Of a DNA stretch of 24,143 nt, positions 15,239-23,962 are shown piece by piece (the stretch's first letter is position 1; each line of letters starts with the position of its first letter). Location: positions 1-24,143 of the forward strand of contig CAZDCZ010000049.1 of the NCBI GenBank assembly GCA_964504155.1, written 5' to 3'. Source of the DNA: CAZDCZ01 sp964504155. GTDB taxonomy: Bacteria > Bacteroidota > Bacteroidia > Bacteroidales > UBA12077. The notes under the pieces were generated by a model. That model saw nothing but the letters and a program-made list of their open reading frames with translations, ran no database searches and was not told where the DNA came from. A program made the translations under genes and the position numbers.

Positions 15239-15694
15239 TTATTTAAGGTTAAAACTTATAAATATTATTAATAATATTATTGCCCCTATCAGTAAAATAA
15301 GACTCATTCCATTAAAGAAATGAGTTAACATATTTGTAATATTTCCTTTCGATTCTACCTTTTCTAAATCAATTCTTACCACTTTTTTTCTCTTTTTCCT
15401 TATCAATCCCCGCGATATGATAATTTCATATTTATTTGTATAATAACCTGTAACTTGGGATAAAAGATTTGAAATAATTGAACTCCCAAAAAGTATCCAC
15501 GAAATATTAAGTAAAATTAGATACTGAACATCTTTTAAAAATTCAACATCTTTAATAAAAGACATTGAAAAAACTAAACCACCGCTTGATAATGAAATTA
15601 TTAAAATATCAAACCTATCAAGAGAGTATTTCATATTAGATTCTGTATTCTCAATATGTTTCTCTAAATTGTTTATGTATCTTTCACTTCCCAT
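15239..15694 (-). CDS. Small integral membrane protein of unknown function
   Basis: A 151-residue protein. Residues 1-27 are a charged helix, then three hydrophobic segments appear at about 28-47 (ILIISLSSGGLVFSMSF), 57-78 (LILLNISWILFGSSIISNLL) and 125-148 (MSLILLIGAIILLIIFISF). A long basic loop (about 95-107, RKKRKKVVR) lies between the second and third, presumably cytoplasmic. I do not recognise the family, although short membrane proteins of this form are frequent cargo of gene cassettes. It is the first of two genes in the module to the right of repeat site F. Confidence 0.7.
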   Translation of the reverse strand: MGSERYINNLEKHIENTESNMKYSLDRFDILIISLSSGGLVFSMSFIKDVEFLKDVQYLILLNISWILFGSSIISNLLSQVTGYYTNKYEIIISRGLIRKKRKKVVRIDLEKVESKGNITNMLTHFFNGMSLILLIGAIILLIIFISFNLK

Positions 15695-16120
15695 ATAAAG
15701 TTTTTGATTAAATAAGGATTAGTAATTCTGTGTAGTGAAATTAGCAAAAAAAATAAACAACTAATCTTTTTAAGCCAAAAAGTTTTTAACATTCAAGAAC
15801 TTACAACAATTAAAACTAAAGCTCTTTTGCGGAGCGAAGCATAGCAAATGTGCTTTAGTAAAATATGAATGCAGCGAAAGCTGCAAAAAGCGGGCTGGAA
15901 AACAAATTTGTTTCTATCAAACGAACCGAACCATTCTCAAAAAATACATAATCAAAAAGCTATGAATAGAATAAACTTAAATTGTCAAACCGAGAAACAT
16001 TTTCAATAAATAATAAACTGCCAGACCGAAAATAAAGATTCTTAATTTACGAACTTACAAGATAAAATAAAGCTATATGATTTTCTTTAGGCGCATTATT
16101 TGTAACTCGTTTATTAAAAC
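15695..16120. other. Gene-free region with nested inverted repeats at the accessory/chromosome boundary
   Basis: No gene is supported here. ACTAAAGC and GCTTTAGT (about 15814-15860) form an 8-bp inverted repeat enclosing TTTGC/GCAAA, a cruciform-like structure. GCAGCGAAAGCTGC (15871-15884) is a 5-bp stem with a GAAA tetraloop. AAACAAATTTGTTT around 15900 repeats the palindrome at 14951. GCGCATTATTTGTAAC (16091-16106) is the inverted partner of 14885-14900. These look like remnants of a recombination boundary. Confidence 0.5.
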
Positions 16121-16179
16121 ACTTACATAGTTTATGAAATACTGTCAGAAATACTAATTTACTATGTAAGTTAGTATTT
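16121..16179 (-). terminator. Interleaved stem-loops downstream of the TPR gene
   Basis: ACTTACATAGT (16121-16131) and ACTATGTAAGT (16161-16171) form a perfect 11-bp stem; read on the minus strand it is followed by GTTTTAAT, so it is terminator-like. AAATACTAA (16149-16157) and TTAGTATTT (16171-16179) form a perfect 9-bp stem that overlaps it, so the two exclude each other. A third AAATACT is at 16137-16143. It lies just after the TPR gene stop at 16202. Confidence 0.5.
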
Positions 16180-16201
16180 ATATTATAGCTTTTTTATTTA
16201 A

Positions 16202-18157
16202 TTACTCGCAATATTTTTTAATTACTCTATATGATTTTTCAAGTCCTAGTTCTCCGGATTTACTCATATCGGTACATCCATTTTCTTTTTGGTTTAAGAA
16301 TATATAGCTTAAACCTCTGTTAAAATAAGCTTCTTTAAAATCGGGAGTTATACTAACAGCTTTTGTATAATAATTTATAGATTTTTGATAGTCGGATGAG
16401 TTAATAAATGTATTAGCTAAATTAAAATATGCGTAAACGAAGTAAGGTGCAATTTCTATAGTTCTTAGATAATCGCTAATGACTTTTTCATAATCTTGAT
16501 ATATAATTTTTTCAGATACCTCAGTACTATTAGAAAATAATGAACCAATTTGCAGCAAATCGTTATTTTGATTTATCATTTTTATATATTCTAGCATAGC
16601 ATTTCTAATATTTGCCCTACAAAAATATGCAATAAACAAATTAGGATATTTATCTATAACTTTATCAATATCGATAATAGCATCATTAAAATTATTAATA
16701 TTCGCTTTTAATATACTGCGTTCTAATAGGAGTGATGTAGCATTAGGATTTTCTTTAATAAGATTATTTAGCTGTACTATTCTATTATACGTTTCGTCAA
16801 GACTAATTGTATCTTGCGATAAGGTGTTAATAGAAAAACCGCTCTCTTTGATTAATGTCTCTAATATAGCATAATTACTACTGTCGTTTTGTTCTAGTTT
16901 TTGAGTATATAACTGTTTTTTGTTACTTTTCGAAAACACAAAATTGCTTTCCGGATTCATATTCAAATTATCAATATGTTCGTTATAAAATCTGTTTTTT
17001 GAATTTAAAGAAATTAATTGTTGATAATTTTTTGTTGTATCGCTGTAATTATCATTATTATGAGCATAAAAATGTTTTTGCGATATTTCATTTGCTTTTT
17101 TGCGATCTTCAAAAGCCCCTTTCGAATCTTTTAAATGTGTTCGCACAATAGCTCTATTAATGTATGCCTTAGCAAAATACGGATAAATTTCTATTGCTTT
17201 AGAAAAATCGTAATATGCACCGGTAAAATCATTAATTTCCATTTTCGATAATCCTCTATTAAAAAATGTAAGGATATTTTTCGGATTCAGATTACATACC
17301 TTATCGTAATCAAGAATAGCTTTATTATAATCTCCAATCTGATTCTTTAATATTGCTCTGTTAAATAATGCCAGGGAATTATTTGGTTCAATACTTATTG
17401 CTGTATCTAAATCGCATATTGCTTCATTAAACTTTCGCATTTTATTATATGTGAGAGAGCGGTTTATATAAGCATCAATATTTAAAGGCTCGGAGTGAAT
17501 TACATAATCAAAATTTTTAATTGCTTCTGAAACATTCCCCATATCATAATATACATTTCCCAAGTTAAGATAAACACTTGCAAAATCGGGATTTATAGAT
17601 ATTGCCTTTTTATAATCGTCAAGAGTATTTAAAGTATCTCCAAGTTTATAATAAGCAATACCGCGATAAAAATAGGCATTCTCATTATTATTTATAAGAT
17701 TTATTGATTTATTGAAATCGATAATTGCTAACTTAAAATTTTTTGTTTTAATCTTACAAAAACCTCTATACATTAAAAAATCAGCATCTATGGGATTAAG
17801 AAATATAGCTTTCGAAAAATCACCTGATGCCAGATGATATTTTCCTAGGTTAATTCTCGATAATCCTCTATACTTATAAGCATTTATAGCATTAGGCTTT
17901 AAATTAATTGTTTTTGTATAATCTTGTTCTGCCCCAATAAAATCGTTTAAATTATATTTTGCAATTGCTCGATAATAATACGGATCGGCAAAATCTGATT
18001 TTATATTTATTACAATATTGAAATATTCAATAGCCTTAGTATAATTTTGGGTACTTAACTTTACTCTGCCTTGGTACAAATAAAAATTTGTATTTAGTTG
18101 AGCATTAAGCTGTAAACTACAAATAAGAATAAAAAGTACTACTAAATATTTTCTCAC
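16202..18157 (-). CDS. Secreted multi-TPR protein
   Basis: A 651-residue protein with a Sec signal peptide (1-20, ending NAQ), so probably periplasmic or surface-exposed. About ten TPR units run from residue 24 to 360 with the regular pattern A-x-x-x-Y/F-x-x-A-I-x-x-x-P-x-x-x-x-A-Y-x-x-R-G. A Ser/Asn-rich linker (about 365-450) follows, then four or so further units to the C-terminus (YNRIVQLNNLIKENPN, YFCRANIR, YFNLANTFINSSDY, YFNRGLSYIF). TPR arrays hold protein complexes together, and no catalytic domain is seen. The Cys-rich end (CTDMSKSGELG...YCE) matches the usual C-terminus of Bacteroidota secreted TPR proteins. It starts 2 bp after the msrC stop, so it is the distal gene of that operon. 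Confidence 0.9.
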   Translation of the reverse strand: MRKYLVVLFILICSLQLNAQLNTNFYLYQGRVKLSTQNYTKAIEYFNIVINIKSDFADPYYYRAIAKYNLNDFIGAEQDYTKTINLKPNAINAYKYRGLSRINLGKYHLASGDFSKAIFLNPIDADFLMYRGFCKIKTKNFKLAIIDFNKSINLINNNENAYFYRGIAYYKLGDTLNTLDDYKKAISINPDFASVYLNLGNVYYDMGNVSEAIKNFDYVIHSEPLNIDAYINRSLTYNKMRKFNEAICDLDTAISIEPNNSLALFNRAILKNQIGDYNKAILDYDKVCNLNPKNILTFFNRGLSKMEINDFTGAYYDFSKAIEIYPYFAKAYINRAIVRTHLKDSKGAFEDRKKANEISQKHFYAHNNDNYSDTTKNYQQLISLNSKNRFYNEHIDNLNMNPESNFVFSKSNKKQLYTQKLEQNDSSNYAILETLIKESGFSINTLSQDTISLDETYNRIVQLNNLIKENPNATSLLLERSILKANINNFNDAIIDIDKVIDKYPNLFIAYFCRANIRNAMLEYIKMINQNNDLLQIGSLFSNSTEVSEKIIYQDYEKVISDYLRTIEIAPYFVYAYFNLANTFINSSDYQKSINYYTKAVSITPDFKEAYFNRGLSYIFLNQKENGCTDMSKSGELGLEKSYRVIKKYCE

Positions 18158-18159
18158 AA

Positions 18160-18621
18160 TTATAGATTTATTAATTCAAGTATTTTTTTCAGTTCTTTTT
18201 CGTCAATATTATTAAACGAGTTTAATTCATTACTATCAATATCAAAAACTCCAATTATATTGCTGTTATTGTCTTTTATTGGAACAACAATCTCAGATTT
18301 CGATCGAGAGTCGCATGCTATATGTCCCGGGAATTTTTCAACATCGCGAACAATAATTGTTTGTTTAGTATTAATCGCTGTCCAACATACTCCAATATCT
18401 TTTTCTAATTCCTGACATGCCACAGGACCCTGATATTGATTGACAATTAATTTTTCTTTATATAAAAGATAGAAGCCTGTCCAAAAAAAATAATCCATTT
18501 TATTATGTAAAACGGCTATTATTGTTGCTATTCTAGCATTTTTGTTATCAGTTTTCTTAAGAATTTCTTCTAATTGCTTATATATTCTTTTATATCTACC
18601 TTCTTTTTTCTTATCGTTCAT
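18160..18621 (-). CDS. msrC: Free methionine-(R)-sulfoxide reductase (GAF-type)
   Basis: A 153-residue single GAF domain. FFWTGFYLL (45-53), QGPVACQEL (64-72), GVCW (77-80), DVEKFPGHIACDSRSKSEIVVP (93-114) and GVFDIDS (124-130) match the fRMsr family (E. coli YebR/MsrC). Three Cys at 69, 79 and 103 have spacings of 10 and 24, the same as the functional Cys of the E. coli enzyme (84, 94, 118), so the redox chemistry is very likely intact. It reduces free methionine-R-sulfoxide in the cytoplasm with thioredoxin. It precedes the TPR gene by 2 bp and follows the HAD phosphatase gene by 45 bp. Confidence 0.93.
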   Translation of the reverse strand: MNDKKKEGRYKRIYKQLEEILKKTDNKNARIATIIAVLHNKMDYFFWTGFYLLYKEKLIVNQYQGPVACQELEKDIGVCWTAINTKQTIIVRDVEKFPGHIACDSRSKSEIVVPIKDNNSNIIGVFDIDSNELNSFNNIDEKELKKILELINL

Positions 18622-18666
18622 ACTAAAGATAATTTTTATCAGAGTTAGTATTTTGCATAATTCAAA

Positions 18667-19371
18667 TTAATATGGTAATATTTTCAATAAGTCTATGAGT
18701 TTATTGATTTTACAGAACTTAATATTTTTTGTAATATTGTCTTCTTTTATTTCTTCGTATTGCCATGTAGTATGATAAGGAACATGTATTCCATAGCCTC
18801 CGATATCAATTACGGGAATAATGTCCGATTTTAATGAGTTTCCAACCATTAAAAATTCATTAGGCAAAACATCTAAATGTTGCATAAGTTTCTTGTAATC
18901 AACTATTTCTTTATTGCTCATGACTTCTATATGATGGAAATATTTACTTAATTTCGATTTTTTTAATTTGCGCTCTTGATCGAGTAAATCGCCTTTTGTG
19001 GCGATAATAAGTTTATACGATTTTTGTAATTCTAGTAATACTTCATTAACTCCATCTAATAATACCACAGGCTTGTTAAGCATTTCTTTTCCAAGTAATA
19101 TTATTTTTTGAATAATCGATTGCGATATTGAATTATTGCTAATAATTAAAGCTGTCTCTATCATCGATAGAGTAAAGCCTTTAACTCCATATCCATATAA
19201 TTTTAGATTATTGACTTCATTTTTGAATAATATTTTAATAATCTCACTGTCAGTGGCAAAGCCTTTTAATAATTCGCAAAATTTATTTTCAGAATCTCGA
19301 AAATATGTCTCATTGTCCCAAAGAGTATCATCAGCGTCAAATCCAATTACTTTAATTCCTGAATATTTCAT
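18667..19371 (-). CDS. HAD-superfamily hydrolase
   Basis: A 234-residue cytoplasmic phosphatase-type protein. Motif I is FDADDTLWDN (11-20) with nucleophile D12 and acid D14; motif II is IIATKGD (122-128, T125); K160 or K161 is the motif III Lys; motif IV is GNSLKSDI (177-184). The roughly 100 residues between motifs I and II form the helical cap (C1 type), as in the YjjG/phosphoglycolate phosphatase group. The substrate cannot be read from the sequence; DADDTLWDN is common in Bacteroidota HADs annotated only as hydrolases. It lies 45 bp upstream of msrC on the same strand, and 51 bp downstream of the symporter gene. Confidence 0.92.
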   Translation of the reverse strand: MKYSGIKVIGFDADDTLWDNETYFRDSENKFCELLKGFATDSEIIKILFKNEVNNLKLYGYGVKGFTLSMIETALIISNNSISQSIIQKIILLGKEMLNKPVVLLDGVNEVLLELQKSYKLIIATKGDLLDQERKLKKSKLSKYFHHIEVMSNKEIVDYKKLMQHLDVLPNEFLMVGNSLKSDIIPVIDIGGYGIHVPYHTTWQYEEIKEDNITKNIKFCKINKLIDLLKILPY

Positions 19372-19422
19372 TTTTACATTCTAATTTCATTATTTTTTAT
19401 GATAAAATATTCCCATAATAAA

Positions 19423-20634
19423 TTAAATATTAAGTTTTTCTCCTTCCGATTTAGCAACAATAACAGCACCACAGCTATCGCTCCATACATTTACTGTTGT
19501 CCTAAACATATCTAATAACTGATCGACAGCTAATATTAGTCCAACACCTTCGAGAGGAAGTCCAATAGCCGACAAGATAACGGTTATCATAACCAATCCT
19601 GCCATAGGAATACCTGCTGCACCAATAGAAGCAAGTAAAGCAGTTATTACAATAATAATTTGTTGCCCTATTGTAACATCAATTCCATATGCTTGCGCAA
19701 TAAATATAGCTGCAACGCACTCATATAATGCTGTTCCATCCATATTTATTGTTGCACCTAATGGTAATGTAAAACTCGAAATTTTATTCGATACACCACT
19801 ATTTTTTTCAATAGCTGTCATTGTAAGTGGTAAAGTTGCACCCGATGATGATGTAGAAAAGGCAGTAAGAAGGGGTGTGGTCATATTTTTTAAATGCCAT
19901 CTAGGATTTACCTTTCCAACTAAACGTAATACAATTGGTAAAGATATAAAGGCATGTACAAATAAACTTAACAGCACAGTTAGCATATATATTCCCATTC
20001 TACCTGCAAATTCGGTAATAGATGGTGCTTCAGATACTGATTTAGCAACAATACCAAAAATTCCTAATGGGGTAAACTTTATTACAAACATAGTAAGTTT
20101 CATCATTACATCGAATGTAGAATTGAAAAAATCGGTAAGAAATATACTAGATTTTTTATTTACTTGAGTAATAAAATAACCAAAAATTATTGCAAAAAAT
20201 ATTATAGAAAGCATCTGCCCACTCGAAAAAGCATCAAAAATATTTGTTGGAACAATATTAATTAAGGTATCGGACAGTGAGCCATCGGAAGCAGTTAAGC
20301 CTTCTACTGTTTTACTTAAGCCAAGATCGGCACCAACTCCCGGCTTAATTAAATTAACAAAAAATAAACCGGTTACAATGGCTATAATACTGGTTGACAT
20401 ATAATATATTATGGTTTTTAATCCTAACCGACCGAGATTTTCTGCATTACCAATATTTGTAATACCCGAAATTAACGAGCTTAATATTAATGGAATTATT
20501 ATCATTTTTAATGCTCGTAAGAATACTACACCCATCCAATCAACATAACTAATATAAGGGCTTAAAAATAGTCCGTAAAGTACTCCAAATACTAATCCTA
20601 TCAGTATTTGCCAATGTAATTTCACTTTTTTCAT
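19423..20634 (-). CDS. Acidic amino acid/dicarboxylate:cation symporter (DAACS family)
   Basis: A 403-residue inner-membrane carrier with eight helices and two re-entrant hairpins expected for the family. Visible signatures, numbered from the ATG, are STSSSGATLP in HP1 (261-270), NMDGT in TM7 (297-301), AAGIPMAG in HP2 (339-346), and DQLLDMFRTTVNVWSDS in TM8 with D371, D375, R378, N382 and D386. The Asp at the position of GltPh D394 (amino-group ligand) plus the Arg at R397 favour aspartate/glutamate over C4-dicarboxylates. The reading frame is open 18 bp further to a TTG at 20652, but I chose the ATG at 20634 because it begins the usual MKK-x-K...LGL start. Upstream lies a 1.3-kb AT-rich region. 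Confidence 0.93.
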   Translation of the reverse strand: MKKVKLHWQILIGLVFGVLYGLFLSPYISYVDWMGVVFLRALKMIIIPLILSSLISGITNIGNAENLGRLGLKTIIYYMSTSIIAIVTGLFFVNLIKPGVGADLGLSKTVEGLTASDGSLSDTLINIVPTNIFDAFSSGQMLSIIFFAIIFGYFITQVNKKSSIFLTDFFNSTFDVMMKLTMFVIKFTPLGIFGIVAKSVSEAPSITEFAGRMGIYMLTVLLSLFVHAFISLPIVLRLVGKVNPRWHLKNMTTPLLTAFSTSSSGATLPLTMTAIEKNSGVSNKISSFTLPLGATINMDGTALYECVAAIFIAQAYGIDVTIGQQIIIVITALLASIGAAGIPMAGLVMITVILSAIGLPLEGVGLILAVDQLLDMFRTTVNVWSDSCGAVIVAKSEGEKLNI

Positions 20635-20652
20635 ATATATATTTAATTGCAA

Positions 20653-21840
20653 TTTTATTTTGTTACTAAATTAAAAACTTAGCTTGGTTTTTAATGCAAT
20701 ATATCAATTATTTTAATAATTAACTCAAAATTTCAATCTCCGATAATTCAATATTCTTTATATCTATTAATTAAGTTTTGAATATCGAATCCTAAGAAGG
20801 TTTAAAATAGGGGGTAAAAAACATTAAATTATTGCATCTTATAAATATCTATAAATATCTATGAATATTAGTTCTGAAAATAGTTATTTCCGATTTTAAT
20901 AAATAAAAATTACATATATATAAATGTACAATTTCGAAATTTAATATTTACAATACTTATTACATATATTCACATATGGAAACTTGTTTTCTAATAGTTT
21001 ACATATATAACATCCGGCATGTTAATTAAAGTTACATTTGTGTATTTAACATTACTTTCTTTATAACAAATTATATAAAATCAGGACAATCAATAGAACG
21101 ATTATTCTAAACAGATTTAATAAACCTATTTTCAATTAGTTATGGCATTTTAATAAAGTAATGATGCAAGCATTTCAAATATTTTGTTTACATAGGTGTA
21201 ATTGTTATATATATGGTAATACTATCGTGTTGATATTCTGTAAATAATAAGGTATTTAAAAAGTATTACTTTAAATAAACTTTTGGTATTTCTTTGTATT
21301 TATTAAATCGATTGATTTATAATACTTTTATACTATAAAGAATGTTTTTATACGTTTATGTAATAGTAATTTTACTTGTTTGTTAATTTAGGCTTATTCG
21401 CCTTTTATACTGGTGTATAATAGAAAGTTAGTATAACGGGATAATAACTACTGAATATTCAATTAATATAGGTCTATTTGCAATATATTAAACAAAACAA
21501 ATACTTACTCTTTGCTAAAAAATACCCTATTCAATATAAACTATCAAATTTTTAGGCTTTTATAAGATTTCCATTTATATATACTAAATCAAATAACTAC
21601 TAATTCTATAAATAAACTCTCATTTTATGTTTAAACGAGCTGTATTTACTTCGATAATTAGTTTTTCTTAAACATACTGCTGTAATACAAAATATTATAA
21701 TTATTACTTAAATACTTGCTTTCTTAGGAGCTAAATATTTATTTGAAACTCACCATTTAATACAAAATCAAGGAAAATAGCATGTGTTTACATAAATAAA
21801 CAACTAAATACACATAAGTAACCATAAATTGTTTATTTCT
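20653..21840. other. Very AT-rich 1.2-kb region without genes
   Basis: I find no convincing gene, RNA or transposon end in this stretch between the divergent symporter and XRE genes; by eye well over three quarters of it is A+T. Repeated short elements include TTTACATA or TTACATA (near 20910, 20961, 20998, 21187, 21783), CATATATA tracts and GTTATATATATGG near 21203. TACATTTG at 21033-21040 is a -7-like box on the plus strand without a clear -33. It may be a regulatory spacer, a decayed gene or a nucleoid-protein binding region. No DnaA boxes were found, so I do not call an origin. Confidence 0.5.
20841..20870. repeat. 10-bp tandem repeat
   Basis: ATAAATATCT occurs twice in tandem (20841-20860), followed by the related ATGAATATTA (20861-20870). 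It lies in the AT-rich region about 210 bp upstream of the symporter start. The 10-bp period matches one helical turn, so it may bend DNA or bind a regulator. Confidence 0.5.
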
Positions 21841-21925
21841 TTACAATTGTAACCTTTATTATTATTACATTTGTATCATGTATAATTACAAATAACAATT
21901 GAATGTATTTAATTGTAAATATTTT
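21841..21925 (+). promoter_or_regulatory. TTACAA half-site cluster and -7-like box upstream of the XRE gene
   Basis: TTACAATTGTAA (21841-21852) is a perfect 12-bp palindrome. Related half-sites follow: ATTACATTTGTA (from about 21864), ATTACAAATAA (about 21886-21896) and TTTAATTGTAAAT (about 21908-21920). TACATTTG (21866-21873) fits the Bacteroidota -7 consensus TAnnTTTG; a TTG at 21847-21849 is a few bases too close for a standard -33. A plausible reading is an autoregulatory operator for the XRE protein overlapping its promoter. Confidence 0.4.
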
Positions 21926-21969
21926 AATAATAATTAGCTTGTTTTTATAGCAAAACCTAATATATACTT

Positions 21970-22401
21970 ATGAATGACAGGATATTACAATTTCTTAAAG
22001 AAAAGAATTTCTCTTCAACTAAGCTGGCCGATTTAATTAATGTTCAGCGTTCGAGCATATCACACATCCTTTCTGGGAGAAATAAACCAAGTTTCGATTT
22101 TATTCAAAAATTCCTTAATAAGTTCCCCGAAATAGATGCTCAATGGCTAATTACCGGCAAAGGTACTATGTTTACCAATAGCTCTGTAACTGAACAATTA
22201 TCCTACCCCGATAAGAATGAACATAATTTGTTTACTGCTTTAGAATCGGATATTCAAAAACCAATTATAAATACCCCGGAAATAGAAAAATCTCAAGCAC
22301 AAAATATTACTACACCTAAAATTAAAGAATTAAAAAATATTGAAAGAGTTATGATATTTTATACCGATGGAACATTTAAAGATTATCGTTCAACAGAGTA
22401 A
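21970..22401 (+). CDS. XRE-family HTH transcriptional regulator
   Basis: A 143-residue cytoplasmic regulator. Residues 3-60 form a lambda-repressor-like helix-turn-helix: RILQFLKEKNFSSTKLADLI, NVQRSSISHILSGRNKPS (recognition helix around 27-36), then FIQKFLNKFPEIDAQWLITGKG. A disordered linker (about 68-120) leads to a C-terminal short motif ERVMIFYTDGTFKDYRS, which I recall from many Bacteroidota XRE proteins of this layout. There is no sensor or peptidase domain. It lies 36 bp upstream of pyrD; the gap holds a promoter-like box, so pyrD need not depend on read-through. Its own upstream region carries TTACAA-type inverted half-sites. Confidence 0.9.
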   Translation: MNDRILQFLKEKNFSSTKLADLINVQRSSISHILSGRNKPSFDFIQKFLNKFPEIDAQWLITGKGTMFTNSSVTEQLSYPDKNEHNLFTALESDIQKPIINTPEIEKSQAQNITTPKIKELKNIERVMIFYTDGTFKDYRSTE

Positions 22402-22419
22402 TTTTAAAAATTTCTGTTT

Positions 22420-22427
22420 TATATTTG
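22420..22427 (+). promoter_or_regulatory. Candidate -7 box of pyrD
   Basis: TATATTTG fits the Bacteroidota -7 consensus TAnnTTTG exactly and ends 10 bp before the pyrD ATG at 22438, which would give an almost leaderless transcript. No clear TTG is found at -33, so the assignment is tentative. Confidence 0.4.
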
Positions 22428-22437
22428 TGCAAAAACT

Positions 22438-23469
22438 ATGTATAAATTTATTATTCGTCCCATTCTGTTTTTATTACAACCAGAAACCATCCATCATTTA
22501 ATAGTAAATATTTTACGCTTTGTATTTAAAATTCCGGGAATATCATTTTTTGTTAAAACTTTGTATTGTGTTAAAAATGATAAATTAAAGACCGAATTCC
22601 TTGGAATGTCTTTCGATAATCCAATTGGTTTTGCTGCCGGTTTCGACAAAAATGCTGAGATATATAATGAATTTGCAAATTTTGGTTTTTCTTTTATCGA
22701 AATTGGAACAGTTACACCTATTGCTCAAGCAGGAAATCCAAAACCTCGCTCATTCCGATTACCAAAAGATAGTGCCTTAATTAATCGTATGGGATTTAAT
22801 AATAAGGGTGTGATTTACGCTGCTAAACAATTAAAAAAACATAATCCCAAATTAATAATTGGTGGCAATATAGGGAAAAACACTGAAACACCAAATAGTA
22901 AAGCTATTGACGATTATGTTTATTGTTTTAAAGAATTATACGATTATGTAAACTATTTCGCAGTTAATGTTAGTTGCCCAAATATTAAAGATTTAAGAGA
23001 GTTACAAGACAGAGAATCGCTTACTAATATATTGAATACTTTAATTGAAATTAGAGCTAAATTACCCATAAAGAAACCTATCTTACTTAAAATATCCCCC
23101 GATTTAAATAATAATCAACTCGACGAAGTTATCGACATTATAAAAACTACAGGAACCGACGGTATTGTTGCAGTAAACACTACCGTTTCTAGAGATAATT
23201 TGATATCATCGGAAAAGAAAATTAAAAATATCGATAATGGAGGATTAAGTGGCAAACCCTTATCAAAACGTTCTACAGAAATAATCCGATACATAAACCA
23301 TAACTCGAACGGAACAATACCTATTATTGGTGTAGGAGGAATTATGTCGGTAGAAGATGCAATTGAAAAAATCCATGCCGGAGCTTCATTAATTCAATTA
23401 TATACAGGCTTTATTTATGAAGGACCCGGCTTTGTTAAAAAAATCAATAAAGCATTAATTAATAAATAG
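22438..23469 (+). CDS. pyrD: Dihydroorotate dehydrogenase, class 2 type (pyrimidine synthesis)
   Basis: A 343-residue FMN enzyme that oxidises dihydroorotate to orotate in de novo pyrimidine synthesis. The N-terminal 45 residues (MYKFIIRPILFLLQPETIHHL) are the amphipathic helical extension that docks class 2 enzymes on the membrane and binds quinone. NPIGFAAGFDKNAE (61-74), GTVTPIAQAGNPKPRSFRLP (90-109), LINRMGFNN (114-122), GGNIGKN (142-148), VNVSCPN (176-182), LKISPDL (217-223), NTT (247-249), GGLSGKPL (268-275) and GVGGI (298-302) are family motifs. The base position just before P181 is Cys180, whereas the E. coli class 2 enzyme has Ser175 there and class 1 enzymes have Cys. The extension makes class 2 the best call. 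Confidence 0.95.
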   Translation: MYKFIIRPILFLLQPETIHHLIVNILRFVFKIPGISFFVKTLYCVKNDKLKTEFLGMSFDNPIGFAAGFDKNAEIYNEFANFGFSFIEIGTVTPIAQAGNPKPRSFRLPKDSALINRMGFNNKGVIYAAKQLKKHNPKLIIGGNIGKNTETPNSKAIDDYVYCFKELYDYVNYFAVNVSCPNIKDLRELQDRESLTNILNTLIEIRAKLPIKKPILLKISPDLNNNQLDEVIDIIKTTGTDGIVAVNTTVSRDNLISSEKKIKNIDNGGLSGKPLSKRSTEIIRYINHNSNGTIPIIGVGGIMSVEDAIEKIHAGASLIQLYTGFIYEGPGFVKKINKALINK

Positions 23470-23537
23470 TTATTACTAATAACAAATTTTCATTCTGCAC
23501 TATTAATATTTAACCTACTAAAAAAACAATTTGTTGT

Positions 23538-23962
23538 ATAAATATTGACATGCTTGGACGAAAAAGTCCAAAAGTTGAAGATAAACATTTTGAAAATGGA
23601 TATGTTTATGCATTAACCGGGAGAAATAAAGTAAATGATTCTATATTTAGTATACCTGATAGTATTAATGCAATTTCTACAAAACTATCAATTTTATCGA
23701 AAGATGGTAAGTCATATTATAGTAGTTTTTTTCGTCGTTCCGACCATTATAGCTTTTACCAAAAATACCATCGATTTTCTTTACTAACGGAACACACGAA
23801 GATTTACATAAAACAACCGATACTGTTGAAAAAATTGATTATGATGCTATGTTAAAAAGATCAAAACTTATATTTCTTACATTATGGGAATTAGCTAATA
23901 ATCCTAAGCCATATAAGAAACAAAATAAGCTCGAAGACTTTGAAATAGAAATAGATAACTAA
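23538..23962 (+). pseudogene. Decayed 3' fragment of an M28-family zinc aminopeptidase
   Basis: The frame opens with INIDMLGR (from 23538) and continues through ENGYVYALTGRNK to RRSDHYSFYQK; all match the C-terminal half of secreted Bacteroidota M28 peptidases, including the SDH metal-binding motif. At about 23763-23768 the frame shifts: IPSIFFTNGTHEDLHKTTDT then VEKIDYDAM...LWELANNPK continue from 23765 in another frame to the stop at 23960. The upstream two thirds (signal peptide, first zinc ligands) is missing, with a stop codon just before. The gene is therefore 5'-truncated and frameshifted and should be inactive. It follows pyrD by about 70 bp. Confidence 0.85.

Noticed and set aside
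20653..21969. Replication origin
   Set aside because: AT-richness alone is not enough; no TTATCCACA-type DnaA boxes and no dnaA/dnaN nearby.
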